Below are positions 9,123-16,654 of a DNA stretch of 30,734 nt, one piece after another. A program made the translations under genes and the position numbers. The notes beneath the pieces were generated by a model, which had not been told where the DNA came from, made no database searches, and saw nothing but the letters and a program-made list of their open reading frames with translations. Location of the stretch: assembly GCA_015520895.1 (NCBI GenBank), contig WAPH01000004.1, positions 1-30,734 on the forward strand. Reading direction: 5' to 3'. Position 1 is the first letter of the stretch. Each line of letters opens with the position of its first letter. Source of the stretch: Nanobdellati archaeon (GTDB taxonomy: Archaea; EX4484-52; JAADEF01).

Positions 9123-9144
9123 CTTTTTCTTTTTACATATTTTT
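9123..9144 (+). terminator. T-rich tract between the two pilins
   Basis: C-T5-C-T5 followed after six bases by a further T-rich run lies 8 nt after the stop of the major pilin. Archaeal termination is driven by T tracts without a hairpin, so this may stop part of transcription before the second pilin. Weak evidence, since the region is AT-rich overall. Confidence 0.35.
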
Positions 9145-9155
9145 AGCGGGAGATT

Positions 9156-9635
9156 ATGAATAACAAAGGTTTGTCTTCGTTAGTGGGAGAAGTATTAATG
9201 ATAAGTTTAGTATTCGTTGCAGGTATTTTTGTATACAAATGGGGTGGTGGATTTTCGTCAAAACATTTAGATAATTCTAAAGAAAGTGGATATAAGATTA
9301 CAGAATGTGCAGTAGTACAAGCGTCATTAGATGAGTTCTTTTATAATACACAAACACAAGAATTTAAAATAATGATTACTAATAAAGCAACTACTCAACC
9401 TTATGTCATTGAAAGAATAGAAATATACAACTCTAAAGGACAAAAATGTGTAATAGAAGATATGATAAAATTAATTCCTGGAGAGACTAAATTCTTTAAT
9501 TTCTCATGTAATAACAACTTCATTACAACATGTGATGAATTCAGAAGTTTAGCTGTAGTATCGCAATGCAAAGATAAATCACTTTATTATGGTAGACAAT
9601 TAGTACTTACCTCATCAAATGTTTGTAAGATGTAA
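9156..9635 (+). CDS. Second pilin, paralogue of the major pilin (159 aa)
   Basis: MNNKG then LSSLVGEVLMISLVFVAGIFVYKW is a class III leader plus helix. It resembles the upstream pilin but with SSLVGEVL in place of SPLIAAVLL. The head aligns by eye with the first pilin: (D/E)CA near the start of the head, a 'IYNSKGQKC' strand matching 'VYDDLGNSC', the 'LIPGETKFFNF' turn matching 'LPAGGFKIFK', and a late SQC matching SSC. It has extra cysteines (SCNNNFITTC). The Shine-Dalgarno is a modest GGGAG. It overlaps the convergent Toprim gene by 29 bases. Probably a minor or alternative pilin. Confidence 0.75.
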   Translation: MNNKGLSSLVGEVLMISLVFVAGIFVYKWGGGFSSKHLDNSKESGYKITECAVVQASLDEFFYNTQTQEFKIMITNKATTQPYVIERIEIYNSKGQKCVIEDMIKLIPGETKFFNFSCNNNFITTCDEFRSLAVVSQCKDKSLYYGRQLVLTSSNVCKM

Positions 9636-9972
9636 GTAAAGATTCTGTAGTATTAACATGCATTAATGAAAATAATCTACGTCTAAAAAAAGATATTAAT
9701 ACCACATTTCTTTGTTTTAATGCACTTCTTAATTCTTCACCCTCCTCATCTTCATCTAAAAAATCAATAACTTTTTTATCCAATAAACGGTAAAATAGTT
9801 TATCGTAAGATAAAGATCTTATTTCTAAAATAATAGAAGGTTCGAGACCAAGAGAAACAAGAGCAGTTTTATCTTTTTTACCTTCAACTATAATTATTGA
9901 GTTTTTATAAACGCTAATATAGTTATTTAAATCGTTTACAATAGTACCTATTTCTTCAATCAATTCGTGCAT
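9607..9972 (-). CDS. Small Toprim-domain protein (UPF0292-like)
   Basis: Small stand-alone Toprim protein. IIIVEGKKDKTAL at residues 26-38 holds the catalytic Glu (EGKKD), and FLDEDEEGEEL at 71-81 is the acidic D-x-D element that binds Mg2+. The length of 121 aa matches the small archaeal Toprim proteins. Toprim domains occur in primases, topoisomerases, RNase M5 and OLD nucleases; this stand-alone type has no clear assigned reaction. It lies 30 nt downstream of the P-type ATPase on the same strand, so the two may be cotranscribed. Confidence 0.75.
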   Translation of the reverse strand: MHELIEEIGTIVNDLNNYISVYKNSIIIVEGKKDKTALVSLGLEPSIILEIRSLSYDKLFYRLLDKKVIDFLDEDEEGEELRSALKQRNVVLISFFRRRLFSLMHVNTTESLLTSYKHLMR

Positions 9973-10002
9973 AAAACTTACTCTCCTTAAGAATTTAAAA
10001 AA

Positions 10003-12447
10003 CTATTTTTTCTTAATAAAACCGTAAGGTAGGAAAGTCACGATCCCTATAAGTAAAATAATGAGTAAATCAAGAGGATGTAATACTACTAATCCAAAAT
10101 ATTCTCTTAAAAAAGGTACATAAACAATAATTAATTGCAAAAATATAATTAATAAGAAAGAAAAAACCATTACGTGATTTGAAAAAATGCTTTCTCCATA
10201 CGAGCGTTTTATAGCATACATCCTTGCAAGTTCATAAAACACCATAGCTGTTAAAGCCATAGTTTGCATATATGCAATAGATTTATGATCGTAGAACCAT
10301 ACTAATAAAGTGATTATAGCACCATAGAATATACCTATATATGCCATATGCTTTAAATCATCTTTAGTAAGTATGCCTTTCTTTAAAGTTTCCTTAAATT
10401 TCTTAGTCATTAATTTTTTATTAGGTCTATCGAATGAAAAAGAGATTGCAGGTAAACTATCTGTAACTAAATTCACCCATAATATATGAATAGGTTTTAA
10501 AGCAACAAAACCCAATAAAGTTGATAGAAAAACTAAAGTAATCTCAGTTATATTAGTACTTATAAGATAATTAATACTTTTTTTAATATTATGAAATATA
10601 TTTCTTCCTTCTTCTATAGCTTCTACAATATTGGTGAAATTATCGTTCAATAAAACAATATCTGCTGCTTCTTTAGCAACATCGCTTCCTCTTTCACCCA
10701 TTGCTATTCCTACATCAGCATATTTTAGAGCTAGAACATCATTAACACCATCTCCTGTCATTGAGACTATCAAACCCTGTTTTTTTAAAGCCTTAAGTAT
10801 TTCATACTTATGTTCAGGATTAACTCTGGCAAAAATCCTTACTCCTCGTTTTAACGCATCATCAAAATCTTTTATTTCTTTTGCTTCCACTGCTTTCCCT
10901 TTAATCTCTAATTTATTTGCTATATATTGCGCAGTTATCTTACTATCTCCTGTAATCATGACTATGTCTATACCTGCTTCATAAGCTTTAGATATAGCAT
11001 CCTTAACACCTTCTCTTGGAAGATCTGCAAAACCTATCAAACCAACAATTTCTTTCTTTCCTTGGCGTTTAACTGCTAACGCTATGACTCTTTCCCCTTT
11101 CGAAGCTAAGCGCTCATAATCCCTAAACTGTTGAGGGGTTGCATCAAAATCTTTTAAAATCACTTCAGGAGCACCTTTAATTAATTCTAATGTTTCTCCC
11201 TTAAATTTACACATTACTTTCATTTTTTTAGAAGCAGAATCAAAAGGTACTATATTCAAAATCTTACAATCCAAAGGATGTGAAAAATACTTTTCAGCCC
11301 ATTTCCTCAAACTTATATCTAACGGATCTCCTTTATACTTAAGTTTTCCATCTTCATAAATTAGTTTTATATTATTGCAATATAAAGCTACAAGTTCGCA
11401 TAACTCTCTATCATAGCACTTAAAAGAACTAACTTTCAACTTATTTTCAGTTAAAGTACCTGTTTTGTCAGTGGCTATAACATCAGTATTTCCAAAGACT
11501 TCCAATACATTCAGGTTCTTAACTAATGCCTCTCTTTTTAACATCTTTCGCGTTCCTTTGGCTAGAGATATACTAATGATAGCAGGCAATCCTTCGGGAA
11601 TAGCAGCTACTGCTAAACTTACAGAAATAAGGAGAGTTTCCCATATACTTATATCTAATAATAGTATTGATAACAAAAATATAAGGAGAATGATTAAAGC
11701 TATTATTTTAGTTAAAGAATAACTCAAATCTTCCATTTGTTGAATAAAAGGACTTTTTTCCTTTTCAATTATTTGTACTTTCTCAGATAGTTTACCAAAT
11801 TCTGTATGCTTACCTGTCCGTACAACTATTGCTTTCCCATATCCTTTTATCACGTAAGTACCTGCAAATCCCGTATTTTTTTGTTCATAAAGTTCTTTTT
11901 TGCCCTCAAGAACTATATTCGTTTTATTCACTCCTTTGCTCTCCCCAGTTAGTATACTTTCGTCAGTTTCCAAACCATTTACTTCAATAAACCGTACATC
12001 AGCAGGAATCTTATCTCCTTCTTCTAATAAAATAATATCTCCTGGAACTATATATCTAGCATCTATTATTTTTAATTTTCCATCTCTTATCACTTTTGCA
12101 TAAGTAACCAAATGTTTCTTAAGTGAATCAAGAGTCTTTCTTGCACTTTTTTCTTGAAAATACCCTATTAGAGCGTTTAGCAATACTATAGCTAAAATTA
12201 GTATTGTATCTTTTGCTTCTTTACTCACAAAATAATTAATAATAGAAGCAATTAACAAAAGATAAATAAGGGGGCTATTAAACTGTTTAATGAACAATTT
12301 TAAAGAATTTTCCTTTTTAATCTCTCCAATTTCGTTGAAACCATATTCTTCTAATCTTCTTTTAGCCTCTTTTTCGTCCAAACCTTTTTTTTCATCGCTT
12401 TTTAATTCTTCAACAATTTTCTGCCAAGGCAATGCATAATACTCCAT
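10003..12447 (-). CDS. P-type Ca2+-transporting ATPase (P2A-like)
   Basis: Membrane pump moving cations with ATP. In order: cation-ATPase N-terminal domain (1-70), TGES at 167-170 (actuator), PEGLP at 284-288 in M4, DKTGTLT at 327-333 (phosphorylated Asp327), KGAPE at 424-428 (nucleotide domain), TGDGVND at 564-570, then four or more C-terminal membrane helices. Residues matching the SERCA calcium sites are present: Glu in PEGLP, Asn and Glu in M5 (STNITE), and Asn and Asp in M6 (NLVTD). This favours Ca2+ (or Mn2+, as in PMR1) over Na+/K+ or H+. At 814 aa it is shorter than SERCA, like prokaryotic homologues. Monocistronic or with the Toprim gene. Confidence 0.93.
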   Translation of the reverse strand: MEYYALPWQKIVEELKSDEKKGLDEKEAKRRLEEYGFNEIGEIKKENSLKLFIKQFNSPLIYLLLIASIINYFVSKEAKDTILILAIVLLNALIGYFQEKSARKTLDSLKKHLVTYAKVIRDGKLKIIDARYIVPGDIILLEEGDKIPADVRFIEVNGLETDESILTGESKGVNKTNIVLEGKKELYEQKNTGFAGTYVIKGYGKAIVVRTGKHTEFGKLSEKVQIIEKEKSPFIQQMEDLSYSLTKIIALIILLIFLLSILLLDISIWETLLISVSLAVAAIPEGLPAIISISLAKGTRKMLKREALVKNLNVLEVFGNTDVIATDKTGTLTENKLKVSSFKCYDRELCELVALYCNNIKLIYEDGKLKYKGDPLDISLRKWAEKYFSHPLDCKILNIVPFDSASKKMKVMCKFKGETLELIKGAPEVILKDFDATPQQFRDYERLASKGERVIALAVKRQGKKEIVGLIGFADLPREGVKDAISKAYEAGIDIVMITGDSKITAQYIANKLEIKGKAVEAKEIKDFDDALKRGVRIFARVNPEHKYEILKALKKQGLIVSMTGDGVNDVLALKYADVGIAMGERGSDVAKEAADIVLLNDNFTNIVEAIEEGRNIFHNIKKSINYLISTNITEITLVFLSTLLGFVALKPIHILWVNLVTDSLPAISFSFDRPNKKLMTKKFKETLKKGILTKDDLKHMAYIGIFYGAIITLLVWFYDHKSIAYMQTMALTAMVFYELARMYAIKRSYGESIFSNHVMVFSFLLIIFLQLIIVYVPFLREYFGLVVLHPLDLLIILLIGIVTFLPYGFIKKK

Positions 12448-12477
12448 AAAAATATAATAGCAATAAAATAAATAAAT

Positions 12478-12549
12478 AACATGAAGTTAACCCCTTTGTT
12501 TCCTGTGGAAACATGAAGTTTACATGAACCCCTTTGTTTCCTGTGGAAA
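12478..12549. repeat. Two-copy direct repeat containing hairpins
   Basis: AACCCCTTTGTTTCCTGTGG plus AAA (23 bp) occurs twice without mismatch, at 12489-12511 and 12527-12549, 38 bp apart. A second motif, ACATGAAGTT, occurs at 12479-12488 and 12511-12520. Each 23-bp copy contains an inverted repeat: GTTTCC-TGT-GGAAAC (12498-12512) in the first, TTTCC-TGT-GGAAA (12537-12549) in the second. The cluster lies in the divergent region just upstream of the likely ATPase promoter. It may be a pair of operators or a remnant of a longer array. Confidence 0.75.
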
Positions 12550-12610
12550 ATTATTTCATCCAATGAAGTAACTACTTATCAAAAAGAACATGAATGTCAC
12601 GTTATCAACA

Positions 12611-12621
12611 AAATTTATAAA
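12611..12621 (+). promoter_or_regulatory. TATA box of uridine kinase-like gene (leaderless)
   Basis: AAATTTATAAA lies with its TATA core about 28 nt before ATG 12646. The identical 11-mer occurs at 13562-13572 at nearly the same distance from the next gene. No Shine-Dalgarno is present at either start. Confidence 0.6.
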
Positions 12622-12645
12622 GATTAGAAAGTCATAATATATCCT

Positions 12646-13563
12646 ATGCTTCAAATTAACGGGCTTAAAAAAGGGATAGAAGAGATTATAAAAAGAGTTA
12701 AAGATTCTAACAAAGAACCATTTATAATAGCTATCGCCGGTACATCTGCTTCGGGTAAATCTTATTTATCGGAGAATCTTAGAAAAATGTTAGAAAAAAA
12801 GAGTATCAAAACAATAATAATCAATTCTGATAACTTCTATAAACCAGAAACACCTGAATTTTTAGAGTTCTACGATACTTTCGATCATCAAGAAACAATA
12901 GATCTCCAAGAATTAAAAAAGCTCATTCAAGAGATCAAAGTAAAAAAAGAAGGCATATTTAAACTACCTGTATATTCCTTTGAAAAAGCAACACGTATAG
13001 GATATAAAGATCTAATAATAAAAGATATACAAGTAATTATTGTGGAGGGAATTTATGTAATTAAAGCCCTTCATGATATTGCCCATCTCAATATTTATGT
13101 GAAATCACATTCTTTAATAGAAGAAATAATAAGAAGAATGATAAGGGATTCAGAAGGCGAAAGATTAAACATGGAACCTGATAAAATATTTAGATTGTTG
13201 GTGGGTGCCTATACGATGTTTGACTTATTTGGTAAAGAACAAGAAGAGCTTAGCAATATAATTATAATAAATAATTATAGTAAGCTTGATGAAATAAATT
13301 CTATTACTTCTGGAAAAATAACTAATAAGGATGAATTAGAAAAAGAATTAAAAAACAGTAAAAATAGTATTTGGATCTCCTATGAAGACGATACAGGAGT
13401 AAGAATGTTAATAAAAGACGAGATTAACAAAAAAATAAAAGTTTATTTACAATCTAAAGGAAAGGTAGTAGTTTATGAAATGAAAGAAAAGGGAATGTTT
13501 GTCCCTTTAAATGTTTTAGCAAGAATTATAGGACTAAAACCATACAAACATAAAGAAACTTAA
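12646..13563 (+). CDS. Uridine kinase/phosphoribulokinase-like P-loop kinase
   Basis: P-loop kinase of the uridine kinase/PRK/pantothenate kinase superfamily. Walker A GTSASGKS is at 32-39; INSDNFYKP at 60-67 matches the conserved Asp that follows strand 2 in uridine kinases; VIIVEGIYVI at 130-139 is the Walker B-like strand; RRMIRDSEGER at 163-173 is the lid with its arginines. The last 100 residues (about 205-305) go beyond the kinase core and are not recognised. Substrate (uridine, a sugar or other phosphate acceptor) cannot be fixed from sequence. It ends 31 nt before the next gene, which has its own promoter. Confidence 0.75.
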   Translation: MLQINGLKKGIEEIIKRVKDSNKEPFIIAIAGTSASGKSYLSENLRKMLEKKSIKTIIINSDNFYKPETPEFLEFYDTFDHQETIDLQELKKLIQEIKVKKEGIFKLPVYSFEKATRIGYKDLIIKDIQVIIVEGIYVIKALHDIAHLNIYVKSHSLIEEIIRRMIRDSEGERLNMEPDKIFRLLVGAYTMFDLFGKEQEELSNIIIINNYSKLDEINSITSGKITNKDELEKELKNSKNSIWISYEDDTGVRMLIKDEINKKIKVYLQSKGKVVVYEMKEKGMFVPLNVLARIIGLKPYKHKET

Positions 13564-13572
13564 ATTTATAAA
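13562..13572 (+). promoter_or_regulatory. TATA box of 2-hydroxyacid dehydrogenase gene (leaderless)
   Basis: AAATTTATAAA directly overlaps the stop codon of the upstream kinase gene and is centred about 27 nt before ATG 13595, implying a transcript with almost no leader. Confidence 0.6.
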
Positions 13573-13594
13573 AGTATGATAATTACTTAATAAT

Positions 13595-14488
13595 ATGAAA
13601 ATAGGGATATTTGATAAAGTTGATGAAGTTGTTGTTTCACAACTATTAAAAAACCATAATATATATTGGTTTGATGTTCCAAAGGACATAGATGTTGCAA
13701 TTATAAGAGCCAGAACAAAAATAGATAAAGCGTTTTTAAAAGAATATAATTCCTTAAAATATATCTTGATGGTAGGAGTAGGATTAGATCACATAGATTT
13801 AAAAGAATGTGAAAAAAGGAACATCAAAGTTTTCAATGCGCCTGCTTCTAATGCAAATGCTGTGGCTGAAATATTCTTTTTGCATTTATTAAATGCATTT
13901 AGAAAAGGATGTGAAGCAAACAACGAAGTTAAATCTAAAGGTTACAAGAACGTTGATCGTAGTAAGTTTTTTGGTTATGATGTTGATGGGAAAACACTTG
14001 GTTTCATTGGCATGGGAAATATAGCTAAAAGAATCGTGAAAAAATTACAAGGATGGAATGTAAAAATATTAGCTTATGACATTTACAAAGATGAAGAATT
14101 CGCTAAAAAATACAGTTTTGAATATGTTAATTTAAATTATCTATTAAATAAATCAGACATTATAACCCTACATGTACCTTTACTTCCAGAAACGAAAAAT
14201 TTAATTAATTCAGTTACCTTAAGAAAAATGAAAAAAGGAGTAATATTAATAAATTTGGCTCGGGGAGAAATAGTAGAAGATAAAGCTATATTAGAAGGCT
14301 TGAATAAAGGTATTATTAGTTATTATGCTGCAGACGTATTAGGAGATGAACGCAACATTACAAAAGATCAACAAGACCTCGCATCGCATCCAAAAGTTTT
14401 TTTAACACCCCACATAGGGGCGCAAACAAAAGAATCGTTACAGAAAGCAACAAGACAAGTAATTGAAAAATTTTTAAGATCTCTCTAA
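13595..14488 (+). CDS. D-isomer-specific 2-hydroxyacid dehydrogenase (SerA-like)
   Basis: NAD-dependent oxidoreductase of the D-2-hydroxyacid dehydrogenase family, which includes phosphoglycerate, glycerate/glyoxylate and lactate dehydrogenases. GFIGMGNIAKRI at 136-147 is the Rossmann loop, followed by Asp161 (AYDIY), which favours NAD over NADP. Catalytic Arg223 is in NLARGEIV and His273 in TPHIGAQT; the catalytic Glu is probably 252 in GDER. At 297 aa it lacks the C-terminal ACT and intervening domains of full SerA, so serine synthesis is not proven. No serine pathway genes are nearby. Confidence 0.85.
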   Translation: MKIGIFDKVDEVVVSQLLKNHNIYWFDVPKDIDVAIIRARTKIDKAFLKEYNSLKYILMVGVGLDHIDLKECEKRNIKVFNAPASNANAVAEIFFLHLLNAFRKGCEANNEVKSKGYKNVDRSKFFGYDVDGKTLGFIGMGNIAKRIVKKLQGWNVKILAYDIYKDEEFAKKYSFEYVNLNYLLNKSDIITLHVPLLPETKNLINSVTLRKMKKGVILINLARGEIVEDKAILEGLNKGIISYYAADVLGDERNITKDQQDLASHPKVFLTPHIGAQTKESLQKATRQVIEKFLRSL

Positions 14489-14518
14489 TAGCGATATATT
14501 ACTATATCTACATAAACA

Positions 14519-14560
14519 TTTTTATATATCTTCGTTCTTAAATGTATATGCACGAGGGGG
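14519..14560 (+). promoter_or_regulatory. Promoter and ribosome-binding site of zinc-ribbon gene
   Basis: TTTTATATATC around 14519-14530 looks like a TATA element, and GAGGGGG at 14554-14560 lies seven bases before ATG 14568. This gene therefore uses a leadered transcript with a clear Shine-Dalgarno, unlike its two upstream neighbours. Confidence 0.45.
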
Positions 14561-14567
14561 ATAAAAC

Positions 14568-14945
14568 ATGGAAAATCTTATTGTATGTAGTCAATGCTCT
14601 CTTCCTACACCTGCACATTTTTCAAAATGCATACATTGTTCTCATTCATTGAAAAATGAAAAAAGAAGTTTAGCTATAAAGACTTTATGGAAATATTATT
14701 CTGTTGGTTCTTTTATTCTTTTAGGGATAGCATATATATTTATAGGATTCAAAGATTTTCATACATTAAGCATACTTATAAAACTTAATGCTATGTATAT
14801 TATTTTAATAGATATGTTAATAGATCCTTATTGGAAAAATCAAAAAATCATAAGTTGGCCTGTCTATAGAGTGAAGCAACTAACTGTTTATATGATCTCT
14901 GTTTACTTTTTAGATCTAGTTAGAAAAAAAGTAAAACTTATTTAA
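14568..14945 (+). CDS. Zinc-ribbon protein with two membrane segments (125 aa)
   Basis: A Cys-x2-Cys pair at residues 8 and 11 (VCSQC) and a second pair in KCIHC (21 and 24) form a short zinc ribbon at the N-terminus. Two hydrophobic segments follow, at about 41-63 and 70-88, then a basic tail. This is the layout of small membrane proteins with a cytoplasmic zinc ribbon, whose roles are mostly unknown. The tRNA thiolase gene follows 25 nt later and may be cotranscribed, but no functional link is evident. Confidence 0.65.
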   Translation: MENLIVCSQCSLPTPAHFSKCIHCSHSLKNEKRSLAIKTLWKYYSVGSFILLGIAYIFIGFKDFHTLSILIKLNAMYIILIDMLIDPYWKNQKIISWPVYRVKQLTVYMISVYFLDLVRKKVKLI

Positions 14946-14970
14946 AAAGTACGTAAAGTATTAAAATAAC

Positions 14971-15894
14971 ATGCAATGTTCTTTATGTAAAGCAAAAGCA
15001 GTAATATATAGAAAATATGAAGGAAGAGCTTTATGTAAAAAACATTTTTTAGAAAGCGTTGAAAAGAAATTTTTAAAAACTATTAGAAAATACGAACTCC
15101 TTGAAAGAGGAGATAAAGTTGCAGTAGGTATCAGCGGTGGAAAAGACTCTGCAACTCTTCTTTATCTTCTAAGCAAATTTCAAGATAAATTAGGTATAGA
15201 CGTAGAGGCTATTTTAATTAATGAAGGAATTCAAGGTTACAGAAACCTTACCATACCCTACGCTGAAAAATTAGCATCTAAACTTAAAATACCTCTTCAC
15301 ATAGTTTCTTTTAAAGAGCAAATAGGAAAAGATTTGGACGAAATGGTAAAGATATCACAAAAAGAAAAATTAGAATTAACACCCTGCACTATATGTGGAG
15401 TATTCAGAAGACTACTTTTAGAAAAAAAAGCAAGAGAAATTAAAGCAACAAAATTAGCAATAGGTCACAACCTCGATGATGAAGCTCAAAGTATATTAGC
15501 AAATTATTTTAAAGGCGATTTGATAAGAGCAGCAAGGCTTGGACCTAAGCCTCATGTAATTGAAGGCGTGTTCGTTCAAAGAATAAAGCCTTTAATAGAC
15601 ATTCCAGAAAAAGAAGTAGCTCTTTATGCTCTTTTACGTAATCTACCCGTAGATTTTGCAGAATGCCCGTATGCCCAAGGCTCTTATAGATGGGATGTGC
15701 GTGAACTAATTAATAACTTTGAATTAAAACACACAGGAACAAAGCAAAACATTGTAAGAACTTATGAAAAAATAATGCCTTGCATTCGTGAATCCTTACC
15801 TAAAACTATAAACCGATGTGAAAAATGCAGTATGCCTACTTCCAGACGTATATGTAAGGCATGTGAGATAAAAGAGTTATTGAATATCGATTAA
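14971..15894 (+). CDS. tRNA 2-thiouridine synthetase, TtuA/Ncs6 group
   Basis: Adenylates a tRNA uridine and replaces its oxygen with sulfur. An N-terminal zinc finger uses Cys3, Cys6, Cys22, His25. The PP-loop SGGKDS is at 55-60. Cys139 and Cys142 (CTICG) with Cys232 (ECPYA) are placed as the [4Fe-4S] ligands of TtuA. A C-terminal zinc finger uses Cys283, Cys286, Cys295, Cys298. At 307 aa it is full length. TtuA makes s2T54, a thermophile tRNA modification; Ncs6 acts on wobble U34. The ECPYA context makes me lean to TtuA, but telling them apart needs a phylogeny. The 3' end overlaps the convergent membrane gene by 4 bases. Confidence 0.88.
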   Translation: MQCSLCKAKAVIYRKYEGRALCKKHFLESVEKKFLKTIRKYELLERGDKVAVGISGGKDSATLLYLLSKFQDKLGIDVEAILINEGIQGYRNLTIPYAEKLASKLKIPLHIVSFKEQIGKDLDEMVKISQKEKLELTPCTICGVFRRLLLEKKAREIKATKLAIGHNLDDEAQSILANYFKGDLIRAARLGPKPHVIEGVFVQRIKPLIDIPEKEVALYALLRNLPVDFAECPYAQGSYRWDVRELINNFELKHTGTKQNIVRTYEKIMPCIRESLPKTINRCEKCSMPTSRRICKACEIKELLNID

Positions 15895-16619
15895 TATTTA
15901 AGATGAGACGCTTCTTTACAATCCTCTAACGCTCTTGCTCTCGCACCTTCTAAATCATAGCCCTTATCAAGATAATACTCCGTTCTTTTCTTCATACAGT
16001 CGTTAAAGGCTACGTTCTTAGCCGTATACATATGTTTAATTTGCCTCGGAGTACGAAAATGTTTATTCCTGAAATGAAGATAATATATCCATACAATAGG
16101 TATCACAAAAACACCTATTAGAATAATTATAGGAATTAAAGCACGTGTATTTACATTTATGAACGAAAAAACATTAGGAGCATATTTGTTAAGAAAATAA
16201 AAGAAAACTATAACACCAATGATGAATGATGTTATTTTTATATATCTTGTAAACTTTCTCACTACAATCTCTTCTTCTTCCTCACCCTTAAAAATTACAA
16301 CTTTTGAAAAAACATAAAGTATGATAATACCCATAAAAGCAATCAAAACCCAATTAGTAAATTCGGTTACTGCCCTAAAAATCCACTCAGAAGTGAAAGG
16401 ATTATATAGTGCTAAGAAAGTAACAGCTAACGCAATTAAAACTTGTAAGGTCCACATCTTTTTCTCTATAATTTGATTATCACGAGGTTCTCTTCTTCTA
16501 AAAATACCAGATACATCCAAAAGTCCTAAAACTATAGCAAATATAAGTATGAAAGACATAATATATTTGTATCCTACTATTTCATCCAAAGTTACAACGA
16601 ACTCATTAAAATAACTCAT
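15891..16619 (-). CDS. Multi-pass membrane protein of unknown function (242 aa)
   Basis: Not recognised. Five hydrophobic segments are visible (about 19-37, 57-75, 88-108, 129-145, 161-180). An acidic loop (KGEEEEEIVVRK) lies between segments 3 and 4. A cytoplasmic tail of about 60 residues is rich in Arg and Lys and holds two cysteines (NDCMKK, EDCKEA) and a helical 'YDLEGARARALEDC' segment. It is divergent from the Cys-repeat/fibre unit across only 35 bases, so the promoters overlap and joint control is possible. Confidence 0.7.
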   Translation of the reverse strand: MSYFNEFVVTLDEIVGYKYIMSFILIFAIVLGLLDVSGIFRRREPRDNQIIEKKMWTLQVLIALAVTFLALYNPFTSEWIFRAVTEFTNWVLIAFMGIIILYVFSKVVIFKGEEEEEIVVRKFTRYIKITSFIIGVIVFFYFLNKYAPNVFSFINVNTRALIPIIILIGVFVIPIVWIYYLHFRNKHFRTPRQIKHMYTAKNVAFNDCMKKRTEYYLDKGYDLEGARARALEDCKEASHLKY

Positions 16620-16654
16620 AATTTATATTAACTCGTTTTATACATATATTATTT

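Noticed and set aside
6982..9635. Archaellum (flagellum) operon
   Set aside because: No FlaH, FlaG/F or archaellin-specific genes are present; the ATPase and F-domain genes with pilins fit a pilus better.
12478..12549. Possible CRISPR array
   Set aside because: Only two 23-bp copies with a 15-bp gap, no further copies and no cas genes in the window.
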